A DNA stretch of 5,125 nucleotides from Spirochaetales bacterium (GTDB lineage: Bacteria; Spirochaetota; Spirochaetia; DTKZ01), in the NCBI GenBank assembly GCA_031266855.1, contig JAISAF010000474.1, positions 1 to 5,125 on the forward strand. Direction: 5' to 3'. This document shows positions 1 through 5,110 of the stretch, in pieces. Under the pieces are notes generated by a model. That model saw only the letters and a program-made list of their open reading frames with translations. It was not told where the DNA came from and searched no databases. Position numbers and translations under genes: made by a program. The stretch's first letter is position 1. Every line of letters starts with the position of its first letter.

Positions 1-1
1 G

Positions 2-61
2 CCCCCCGGGGGGTTTTTTGGGGGACCAAAAAACCCGCAGGGGGTTTGCCCGGGTTTTTGG
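2..61. repeat. G/C- and T/A-run hairpins with two alternative pairings
   Basis: CCCCCCGGGGGG (2-13) is self-complementary. GGGTTTTTTGG (11-21) pairs perfectly with CCAAAAAACCC (26-36) around the loop GGGA, which fits the GNRA tetraloop pattern. The same right arm (26-36) can instead pair with GGGTTTTTGG (52-61), with one A unpaired, so two mutually exclusive hairpins are possible. The T run is on the 5' side of the stem, so this is not a standard intrinsic terminator. The homopolymer runs lie at the window edge, and some of the sequence could reflect assembly error. Confidence 0.6.
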
Positions 62-108
62 CCTACGTAAAATTCGCGGCGCGTGGTTGTATGCGCGGCT
101 GTGCGCCT

Positions 109-224
109 GGTGACAGACCTGCAAGCGTAACAGTTTATTGTAAGCTCAGGTGGCGGTGAGCCGGTGGTGATAGAGACATGCACAGCGCGTAACGCGCTGT
201 GCATGGTGGCAAACCTGCAAGCGT
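109..224. repeat. 20-bp direct repeat pair, 96 bp apart
   Basis: The segments 109-128 and 205-224 match at 18 of 20 positions and share the exact 3' part ACCTGCAAGCGT. The second copy runs into a hairpin (217-234) that the first copy lacks. The segment between the copies carries the 14-bp-arm palindrome at 177-205. The pair may be a duplicated module of the intergenic repeat array. Confidence 0.6.
177..205. repeat. Inverted repeat, 14-bp arms
   Basis: CATGCACAGCGCGT (177-190) is the exact reverse complement of 192-205, with a single A between them. In a real hairpin the loop would be TAA closed by 13 bp. There is no T run after it, so it is not an intrinsic terminator on either strand. It belongs to the hairpin series of the left flank. 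Confidence 0.75.
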
Positions 225-265
225 GGACGCTTGCTTTTAATTCCGGCGCAGGCGGATCCTGCGCC
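217..265. repeat. Two adjacent hairpins with 8-bp arms
   Basis: GCAAGCGT (217-224) pairs with ACGCTTGC (227-234) around GG. GGCGCAGG (245-252) pairs with CCTGCGCC (258-265) around CGGAT. Both are perfect. They are separated by the short A/T-rich linker TTTTAATTCC, and the open frame extending upstream of the cyclase begins inside the first hairpin. That argues against the extension being protein-coding. Confidence 0.65.
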
Positions 266-310
266 GAGCCGCGTGTGCGCCGCGCAAGGGATTGCAGCGG
301 AAAGCCCACA

Positions 311-330
311 GGAAGCGCATTGGCGCTTCC
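311..330. repeat. Hairpin, 8-bp arms
   Basis: GGAAGCGC (311-318) pairs exactly with GCGCTTCC (323-330) around ATTG. It lies between the two copies of the direct repeat AGCGGAAAGCCC (296-307 and 341-352), so hairpin and repeat together form a small composite unit. Confidence 0.6.
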
Positions 331-354
331 GAGGACTTGGAGCGGAAAGCCCGG

Positions 355-386
355 TTTTGCGGTTTTCGCGCGCGAAAACCGCAAAA
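355..386. repeat. Perfect 32-bp palindrome upstream of the cyclase
   Basis: The 16-base arm 355-370 (TTTTGCGGTTTTCGCG) is the exact reverse complement of 371-386 with no spacer. It ends 20 bp before the Shine-Dalgarno of the cyclase. If transcribed it could form a strong hairpin in the 5' leader close to the ribosome site. The T-rich side comes first and the A-rich side last on both strands, the reverse of a bidirectional intrinsic terminator. It abuts the 16-bp motif (343-358) that recurs inverted at 4816-4831, next to a similar palindrome. A symmetric protein-binding site is another possibility. Confidence 0.8.
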
Positions 387-406
387 TGTGCCCAAATTCT
401 GATTGT

Positions 407-412
407 GGAGGA
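407..412 (+). promoter_or_regulatory. Ribosome binding site of the cyclase
   Basis: GGAGGA is a strong Shine-Dalgarno match, and GGAGG ends 8 bases before TTG at 420. It is the deciding evidence for a TTG start. The ATG overlapping it (412-414) is in another frame and meets a stop after three codons. The in-frame GTG at 405 overlaps the site and has no ribosome site of its own. Confidence 0.75.
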
Positions 413-419
413 TGCTTTT

Positions 420-3080
420 TTGAAACTGAACATTGCGGCTAACGGCGGTAAAAGGCCGCTTGTTATTCCCCTCGTTTGTTTTACCCTGACTCTGCCCCTG
501 CTTTTTACCCCGGCGGATAACAAAATCTACGACCTGTTTCTGCGGGCCCTGCCTTCCCTGACGGAACACGAACAGGTCTATGTACTCACCCTGGACGACG
601 ATTCCATAAGCTACGCGGGAGGCTTTCCTTTCCGCCGGGAAGTCATGGCCGACGTGGTAGTTTTACTGAGAGAGCTGGGAGCCGGATCCATCACCATCGA
701 CTTGAATTACCTTGACGAAAGCCCCGAGCGGCTTGACCGGGAATACGCGGGCGAAGTGTTTTCCCGTTATCTGGACGCGGGTTTTACGAGAATAAACGAA
801 ACCGCTGCCCGGCTTATCGACGGCCTTTCGGCGGGCAGTATCCGGCGGGGCGAAAACGAAATTTACAGGAGTGAATTTCTCGCGCTCAATGGGGCAGTCC
901 GTTTGGAACTGGAGCAGTCCCTTGAGTATCTCACCCGGAACGTGGATGAATATTTCGCGCGGGCCCTGGCGTTTTCAGGCTGTTCATGGCTCACCCTTAC
1001 CATGATAGGCCGGGAGCACGTGCTTTCCGGCGCGCGGATACCGGAACCTGACGGGGCGGCGCTGGCTCTGCTTGAATCGCGTTTTGCCTTGAACGTTAAG
1101 GCCGCCGCCGATAAGAAAACTCCCGAAATGGCGGGGCTTATGCCCGCTATATACAAACTGCTCCGCCGGGCGGCGGGCGCGGGTTTTGTCAACGCGGCCG
1201 CCGATCCGGACGGCATCAGGCGGCGGATCGATCTCCTTGCCAGGTACCGGGGAAACTACTATGGCCACCTGGCCCTTACCGGCATGAGGGGGCTCCTGGG
1301 TAATCCTGATATTGAGGTTTCCGATGGGGAAATCGTTTTGAAAAACGCGCGGATAAACGGCACGGCAAAGAACATCAGGATACCCCGGACAGAGGACGGT
1401 TCCATCCTGCTCAAGTGGCCGAAAAAATCCTTTTACGATTACCGGCTTATATCGCTTCTGGAACTGATCCAGCATACGATTATCGAAAAAGTGTTTGCGG
1501 AAAATCTGGGCCTTATGAACTCCTCCGGCTTCTTCACGGTATGGGAAAAGGACGGGCAAAATCCCTGGGAACTTTTCAATCTGGCCGAAAGCCTCCGGGC
1601 GGAAGGCGCCGGGATTGAAAGCTGGCTCGAAGTGCGGAAAAACTTTTTTGAGGCCGCCGGGGATTTCCTTGAGGGGCCATACAGGGGGCGTATCCTTGAA
1701 ATGGTAAAAGGCGATACGGAAACCCCGGTCTATGTGGAAGAACTGTTTTTGGCGGCCCGGCAGCAGCTTCAGCGGATGCGGGATATCCGCGCCGGCCTCG
1801 CCGGCCTGGACGGGACTTTCTGCGTTATCGGCGCGGACGCCACCTCCATGACTGATAACGGCATTACCCCTTTTGAGGAAAATTACCCCAACGTAGGCAT
1901 ATACGCGGTAATGGCGAACATGCTTCTTTCGCAGGAATTCCTGGACGACGCGCCGCTTCCTGTTTCCGTTTTTCTTGCCCTGGTTTTTTCCTTTGGTATC
2001 GCCCTTCTGACAGGCCGCCTTGCCACAGGAAAATCCATCCCCGCGGGAGCCTGCGCCCTGGCGCTCTTAAGCGGCCTGTCGCTGCTCTATTTTTATGGTA
2101 CGAAACAGTATGTGGGCCTTGCCCTTCCCCTGGCCTCGTCAAGCCTGACCTTCCTCGCGGTTCTGGTCATCAACTTTCTTGGAACCAGCCGGGCAAAAAC
2201 ATTTCTCCACATGGCCTTTTCCCGCTACCTTTCCCCGGTGATCATCGGCGAAATCATCGCCAATCCCGACAAACTCAACCTGGGCGGCGAGAAGCGGGAA
2301 ATGACCGCCCTCTTTACAGACATTCAGGGCTTTTCAGGCATTTCCGAACAACTGGATCCCGTTCAACTGGTACGGCTCCTGAACAGGTATTTAACCGCCA
2401 TGAGCAACATCATCATGGAAAAGCTGGGAACCATTGATAAATACGAAGGGGACGCCATCATCGCCTTTTTCGGAGCGCCGGTATACCGCGGGGATCACGC
2501 GGCCCTGGTCTGCCGAAGCGCCCTGGGAATAAAAAAAGCGGAACAGGAACTAAACGCGCTCATTATAAAAGAAAATTTAAGCCCGTCGCCCCTGTTTACC
2601 CGGATAGGCATCAACACTGGGGAAATGGTAGTGGGGAACATGGGAGCGGAAAACAAAATGGACTATACGATTATGGGTAGCGCGGTCAACCTCGCCTCCC
2701 GGCTTGAAGGGGTAAACAAGCAGTACCACACCGGCATCCTGATAAGCGAATATACCAAAGAAAAAGCGGGAGACGAATTTATCTGCCGAGGCCTTGACCG
2801 GGTACGGGTGGTGGGCATCAAAGCGCCGGTACGGCTCTACGAACTCCTGGGACTGCGGGACGAAACAGGAAAAGAAACGGCACAGTACCTTGCCGCCTGG
2901 GAAAAAGCGCTCGGCCTTTTTGAAAAAGGTTCCTTTGAAATGGCGGAAAAACTCTTTCGCGTCCTGACAGAAAAAGCGCCACAGGACAGGACGGCACTAC
3001 GCTACGCGCAACGCTGCCGGGAGTATATCAGCTCGCCGCCCGGTGTTTGGGACGGAATCATTAATCTAACCGAAAAATAG
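420..3080 (+). CDS. CHASE2-domain membrane adenylate cyclase (class III)
   Basis: Predicted 886-residue membrane enzyme making cAMP from ATP. TM1 (about 13-29) leads into an extracytoplasmic CHASE2 sensor (about 31-513). Its hallmarks are the DDDS patch (59-62), a GFVN...DPDG..RRR block (255-269), LKWP (331-334) and IGADATSMTDNGITPF (470-485). Three membrane segments follow (about 514-532, 540-560, 565-588), then the helical RYLSP linker, then the cyclase domain (about 625-810). By family alignment the catalytic set is complete: metal-binding D634 and D678, adenine-contacting K674 and T750, transition-state N757 and R761. Lys plus Thr fits class IIIb adenylate rather than guanylate cyclases. 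A TPR-like helical hairpin lies at about 822-873. The start is TTG at 420, after GGAGGA; a longer reading from 231 would add 63 residues encoded by palindromes. Like other class III cyclases it should act as a dimer. The ligand is unknown. It is followed after 16 bp by the exported transglutaminase-like protein, probably on the same mRNA. Confidence 0.93.
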   Translation: MKLNIAANGGKRPLVIPLVCFTLTLPLLFTPADNKIYDLFLRALPSLTEHEQVYVLTLDDDSISYAGGFPFRREVMADVVVLLRELGAGSITIDLNYLDESPERLDREYAGEVFSRYLDAGFTRINETAARLIDGLSAGSIRRGENEIYRSEFLALNGAVRLELEQSLEYLTRNVDEYFARALAFSGCSWLTLTMIGREHVLSGARIPEPDGAALALLESRFALNVKAAADKKTPEMAGLMPAIYKLLRRAAGAGFVNAAADPDGIRRRIDLLARYRGNYYGHLALTGMRGLLGNPDIEVSDGEIVLKNARINGTAKNIRIPRTEDGSILLKWPKKSFYDYRLISLLELIQHTIIEKVFAENLGLMNSSGFFTVWEKDGQNPWELFNLAESLRAEGAGIESWLEVRKNFFEAAGDFLEGPYRGRILEMVKGDTETPVYVEELFLAARQQLQRMRDIRAGLAGLDGTFCVIGADATSMTDNGITPFEENYPNVGIYAVMANMLLSQEFLDDAPLPVSVFLALVFSFGIALLTGRLATGKSIPAGACALALLSGLSLLYFYGTKQYVGLALPLASSSLTFLAVLVINFLGTSRAKTFLHMAFSRYLSPVIIGEIIANPDKLNLGGEKREMTALFTDIQGFSGISEQLDPVQLVRLLNRYLTAMSNIIMEKLGTIDKYEGDAIIAFFGAPVYRGDHAALVCRSALGIKKAEQELNALIIKENLSPSPLFTRIGINTGEMVVGNMGAENKMDYTIMGSAVNLASRLEGVNKQYHTGILISEYTKEKAGDEFICRGLDRVRVVGIKAPVRLYELLGLRDETGKETAQYLAAWEKALGLFEKGSFEMAEKLFRVLTEKAPQDRTALRYAQRCREYISSPPGVWDGIINLTEK

Positions 3081-3084
3081 GAAC

Positions 3085-3089
3085 GGAGA
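3085..3089 (+). promoter_or_regulatory. Ribosome binding site of the second gene
   Basis: GGAGA ends 7 bases before ATG at 3097, inside the 16-bp gap after the cyclase stop codon. It supports M1 as the start over the internal Met at codon 37, which has no such site and would leave a signal sequence without basic residues. Confidence 0.7.
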
Positions 3090-3096
3090 AATAAGC

Positions 3097-4764
3097 ATGA
3101 AAAGACTTTACCGAATCAGACTTTACCGAATCATAGAACAGGTACCCGGCGCGGTTTTAATTTTATCTGATATTTTTTCTGTCATTTTATCCGTCATTGC
3201 GTCTATGATTTTATCCGCGCTGCTGTGCGCGCCGGTATTCGCGGAAAACGAATTCGCCCTGTCCCTGGCGCCGGCCTTTGAAGTCCCCGCAGGGAAAGAA
3301 CACTTCGGCCCCGGCGCGGGAGCCGCCGCCGCCATTGACTGGGCCTTTCTCCCCTTTATGGGATTCAGCGCGGCGGGCGGCTTCTCAAGCCTCTCCACAG
3401 ACGCCGGAAGCGCTTTCACTTTGTACCGGGGCGGTGTATGCCCCTTCCTCCGCTGGCGTCCCCTTGACCGCTGGACCTTCCGCGCCGATATACAGGCCGG
3501 GCTGTACCAGTATCAATGGGAGGATTACACGAACACCCGGCCCTTCACAGGAGGCGCTCTACGGACGGAGTTTCACCTCTCCCCATCCATTTCCCTCTAC
3601 GCCGCGGGGGAATACCTGTGGCACGCCTTTTCCGGTACGCCCCTAGGCGTGTTCAACCTGAGCGCGGGAATCACGCTGAACCTTTCGCACATCATGGGAG
3701 GAGAAGCCAAAGTCCGGGGCGAAAAGACCGCGCAGCAGCGGATCTTTCCCGTTTCCTACGCCTGGTACAAAGACAAACCCGCGGCAACAATACGCGTTAC
3801 CAACAACGAACCAAATACCATCACCGGCGTCAACCTCTCGCTTTTTATGGACCGCTACATGGGACAGCCGGAACTGTTCGCGACCCTTCCCCGGCTCGCC
3901 CCGGGAGAAAGCGCCGAACTGCCCGTAACAGCCCTGTTCAACGAAGTCATGCTCTCCCTGACAGAGAACGTTACGGCTAACGGCCGGATACTGATAAGTT
4001 ACCACAGCCTCGGCGCCCGGAAAGAAACGGATTTCCCGATACAAATGCCAGTCTACCACCGCAACGCCCTCAGTTGGGACGATGACCGGCGGGCCGCCTC
4101 ATTCGTGTCACCCCGCGACAGCGCGGCCCGGCTATTCGCCCGGTACGCGGCCTCGATAACGGACAGCCTCCCCGAAAACGGCCTGCCCCGGAACGTGCGC
4201 TACGCCGCGGCCCTGTTTGAAGCCCTGGCCGCCTACGGAATGAACTACGTGATTGACCCCGCCTCCCCATTCGCGGAAATGTCCGAAGACGCCGCGGCGC
4301 TGGACAGCCTGAACTATCCCTACCAAACCCTGTACTACCGGGGCGGAGACTGCGACGACCTGTCGATCCTCTACTGCGCCATGCTCGAAGCGCTGGGAAT
4401 TGACACCGCCTTCATCCCCATACCAGGACATATTTACGCCGCCCTCGACACCGGCGCCAGCGCTAACGCGGAAAACTCTAAGCGCCTTACCATCCGGCAG
4501 GAAGACCTCATAGCGCATAACGGACGGCTCCGGATGCCCATAGAACTTACACTACCCGGCGAGGGCTTTCACCATGTCTGGCGCGTCGGAACACGGCAAG
4601 GGAAAACCGCCAGCGAAGAACGCCGTATCTACCCCATGCGGGACTCCTGGACACTCTACCCGCCAGTAACAGTACCGGAGGCAGCCGATCACCTACCCGG
4701 CATGCCCGAAGAAAACGAAATCATAAAAAGATTCACGGACACAGCAAAAAGCCTGAAGCAATAA
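3097..4764 (+). CDS. Exported protein: barrel-like region plus transglutaminase-like domain
   Basis: A 555-residue protein of unknown specific function. The N-terminus is basic (KRLYRIRLYR), followed by a long hydrophobic stretch with a plausible signal peptidase site after APVFA (residue 49). A lipoprotein reading at C44 (ALLC) is weaker but possible, given the loose spirochaete lipobox. Residues about 50-200 have alternating hydrophobic, aromatic and glycine patterns typical of outer-membrane beta strands. Residues about 217-330 look beta-rich, ending in a WDDD motif near 327-330. Residues about 340-500 resemble the transglutaminase-like fold: C419 in GGDCDDLS, H445 in PGHIY, and possibly E483 in the MPIEL segment as third catalytic residue. 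The family includes proteases, amidases and cross-linking enzymes, so the reaction cannot be named. Proposed site is the periplasm or outer membrane. It lies 16 bp after the cyclase with its own ribosome site, so co-expression is likely. The signal region is built from short in-frame tandem repeats. Confidence 0.88.
   Translation: MKRLYRIRLYRIIEQVPGAVLILSDIFSVILSVIASMILSALLCAPVFAENEFALSLAPAFEVPAGKEHFGPGAGAAAAIDWAFLPFMGFSAAGGFSSLSTDAGSAFTLYRGGVCPFLRWRPLDRWTFRADIQAGLYQYQWEDYTNTRPFTGGALRTEFHLSPSISLYAAGEYLWHAFSGTPLGVFNLSAGITLNLSHIMGGEAKVRGEKTAQQRIFPVSYAWYKDKPAATIRVTNNEPNTITGVNLSLFMDRYMGQPELFATLPRLAPGESAELPVTALFNEVMLSLTENVTANGRILISYHSLGARKETDFPIQMPVYHRNALSWDDDRRAASFVSPRDSAARLFARYAASITDSLPENGLPRNVRYAAALFEALAAYGMNYVIDPASPFAEMSEDAAALDSLNYPYQTLYYRGGDCDDLSILYCAMLEALGIDTAFIPIPGHIYAALDTGASANAENSKRLTIRQEDLIAHNGRLRMPIELTLPGEGFHHVWRVGTRQGKTASEERRIYPMRDSWTLYPPVTVPEAADHLPGMPEENEIIKRFTDTAKSLKQ
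3103..3132 (+). repeat. Perfect 15-bp tandem duplication in the start of the second gene
   Basis: AGACTTTACCGAATC occurs twice in a row (3103-3117 and 3118-3132) without mismatch. It is in frame and duplicates the peptide RLYRI, doubling the basic n-region of the signal sequence. An exact tandem copy suggests a recent slippage event. Confidence 0.9.
3157..3216 (+). repeat. Five imperfect 12-bp tandem units coding the signal hydrophobic core
   Basis: Units at 3157, 3169, 3181, 3193 and 3205 encode LILS, DIFS, VILS, VIAS and MILS, a tetrapeptide pattern x-I-(L/F/A)-S, and end in the degenerate ALLC. The core ATTTTATC recurs every 24 bp (3160, 3184, 3208). The segment is A/T-rich and stands out from the G/C-rich gene around it. 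Unit length is a multiple of three, so gain or loss of a unit would keep the frame and change only the length of the hydrophobic core. Confidence 0.8.
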
Positions 4765-4767
4765 ACA

Positions 4768-4795
4768 GCCATACGGTATATGGGCGCGTTTTTTT
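4768..4795 (+). terminator. Weak possible Rho-independent terminator of the operon
   Basis: Just after the TAA stop, GCCATA (4768-4773) can pair with TATGGGC (4779-4785) with one bulged G and the loop CGGTA. Three bases later comes a run of seven T (4789-4795). The order hairpin then T run is correct for + strand termination, but the stem is short and bulged. The T run is also the left arm of the stronger palindrome at 4788-4820, which could compete for it. Confidence 0.35.
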
Positions 4796-4820
4796 GCCCG
4801 CCAGAGGCGGGCAAAAAAAC
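4788..4820. repeat. Perfect palindrome, 15-bp arms, T run first
   Basis: The arm 4788-4802 (GTTTTTTTGCCCGCC) pairs exactly with 4806-4820 around AGA. The T run is 5' and the A run 3' on both strands, so a transcript from either side ends the stem in A, not U. It is therefore not a canonical intrinsic terminator despite its look. It abuts the shared motif AAAACCGGGCTTTCCG, as the palindrome at 355-386 does in mirror orientation. Confidence 0.8.
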
Positions 4821-4850
4821 CGGGCTTTCCGGGACTCCGCTGCCGCTCCG

Positions 4851-4873
4851 GCCCCAGCGCTCCGCGCTGTGGC
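4851..4873. repeat. Hairpin, CAGCGC stem with TCC loop
   Basis: CAGCGC (4855-4860) pairs with GCGCTG (4864-4869) around TCC. After one C/T mismatch the stem continues with GCC (4851-4853) and GGC (4871-4873). It sits between the two motifs shared with the left flank, the same slot that the 311-330 hairpin holds there. Confidence 0.6.
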
Positions 4874-4938
4874 TGCTCCCGCATCCCTCCAATCCCTCGC
4901 GCGCGCCCCAGCGGCAGGTACGCGCCTGTAACCCCATG

Positions 4939-5110
4939 GCGCAATTTTGCGAAAGCAAAATTGCGCGCCTTCACGCCCGCCGCCTTCGGCGGCGGCGCGC
5001 AACCTGCCCGCGGAATTGCAACACGGCAATTCCGCACCGCTACCGGCGCCCCGCGATTTTGCCTCCGGCAAAATCGCGGCCTTTACCTCCGCCGCCTTCG
5101 GCGGCGGAGG
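4939..5110. repeat. Tandem composite hairpin repeat, 112-bp period (about 1.5 copies seen)
   Basis: Two copies start at 4939 and 5051. Each begins with a hairpin whose core is ATTTTGC...GCAAAAT: arms 4939-4950/4955-4966 with a GAAA loop, and arms 5051-5063/5067-5079 with a TCC loop. Next comes GCCTT(C/T)AC, then the hairpin CCGCCGCCTTCGGCGGCGG, identical in both copies at 4977-4995 and 5089-5107 and offset by exactly 112 bp. In the second copy the stem extends to 11 bp (5086-5110). Copy one also holds a hairpin with 10-bp arms at 5010-5019/5026-5035 (loop AACACG). Copy two is cut by the window end. Several stem positions differ between copies but remain paired. Confidence 0.75.

Larger units (their letters stand above)
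1..404. other. Non-coding, palindrome-rich left flank
   Basis: I see no credible gene here. Open frames exist on both strands, including an upstream extension of the cyclase frame to about 231, but they run through perfect inverted repeats and give low-complexity peptides. The stretch contains C/G homopolymer runs at the left edge, at least six perfect stem-loop sequences, a near-perfect 20-bp direct repeat (109-128 and 205-224, 18 of 20 identical) and a 12-bp exact direct repeat AGCGGAAAGCCC (296-307 and 341-352). No convincing -35/-10 promoter pair stands out, although a promoter for the operon should lie in this region or further left. The density of hairpins resembles dispersed palindromic intergenic repeats (REP/BIME-like in organisation), but no specific family is recognised. 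Confidence 0.75.
343..4831. repeat. 16-bp motif in inverted orientation on both sides of the operon
   Basis: AAAACCGGGCTTTCCG is present on the + strand at 4816-4831 and, exactly, on the - strand at 343-358. A second shared motif, CAATCCCTyGCGCG, is at 4890-4903 (+) and 281-294 (-), matching at 13 of 14 positions. Both motifs keep their order and position relative to neighbouring palindromes. The span given covers the pair and the two genes between them; it does not mean that the whole span is a repeat. Confidence 0.7.

Noticed and set aside
1..404. tRNA, riboswitch or a small RNA gene of a known family in the left flank.
   Set aside because: The hairpins are simple perfect palindromes; I find no cloverleaf, T-loop sequence or conserved riboswitch core.
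231..419. 63-residue N-terminal extension of the cyclase.
   Set aside because: It is coded by perfect palindromes, has no recognisable domain, and bypasses a well-placed ribosome site.
386..422. The frame before the TTG reads ...ILIVEDAF, like the first strand of a response-regulator receiver domain.
   Set aside because: The match is only a few residues, is partly forced by the GGAGGA ribosome site, and is followed by a membrane segment rather than receiver sequence.
984..1559. 191-codon minus-strand open frame inside the cyclase gene.
   Set aside because: It lies opposite the conserved CHASE2 coding sequence and its peptide resembles no family I know; it is expected in G/C-rich DNA.
4788..4820. 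Canonical bidirectional Rho-independent terminator.
   Set aside because: The T run precedes and the A run follows the G/C stem on both strands, which is the opposite of the required order.
343..4831. Insertion sequence or composite transposon with the inverted motifs as terminal repeats.
   Set aside because: No transposase lies between them, the shared strings are short and embedded in wider repeats, and no target-site duplication is seen; kept only as an open question in the findings.
4689..5071. Overlapping minus-strand open frames of about 90-114 codons.
   Set aside because: They overlap the end of the second gene and then run through hairpin repeats, giving low-complexity Arg/Gly/Ala-rich peptides with no recognisable family; they look like G/C-rich shadow frames.
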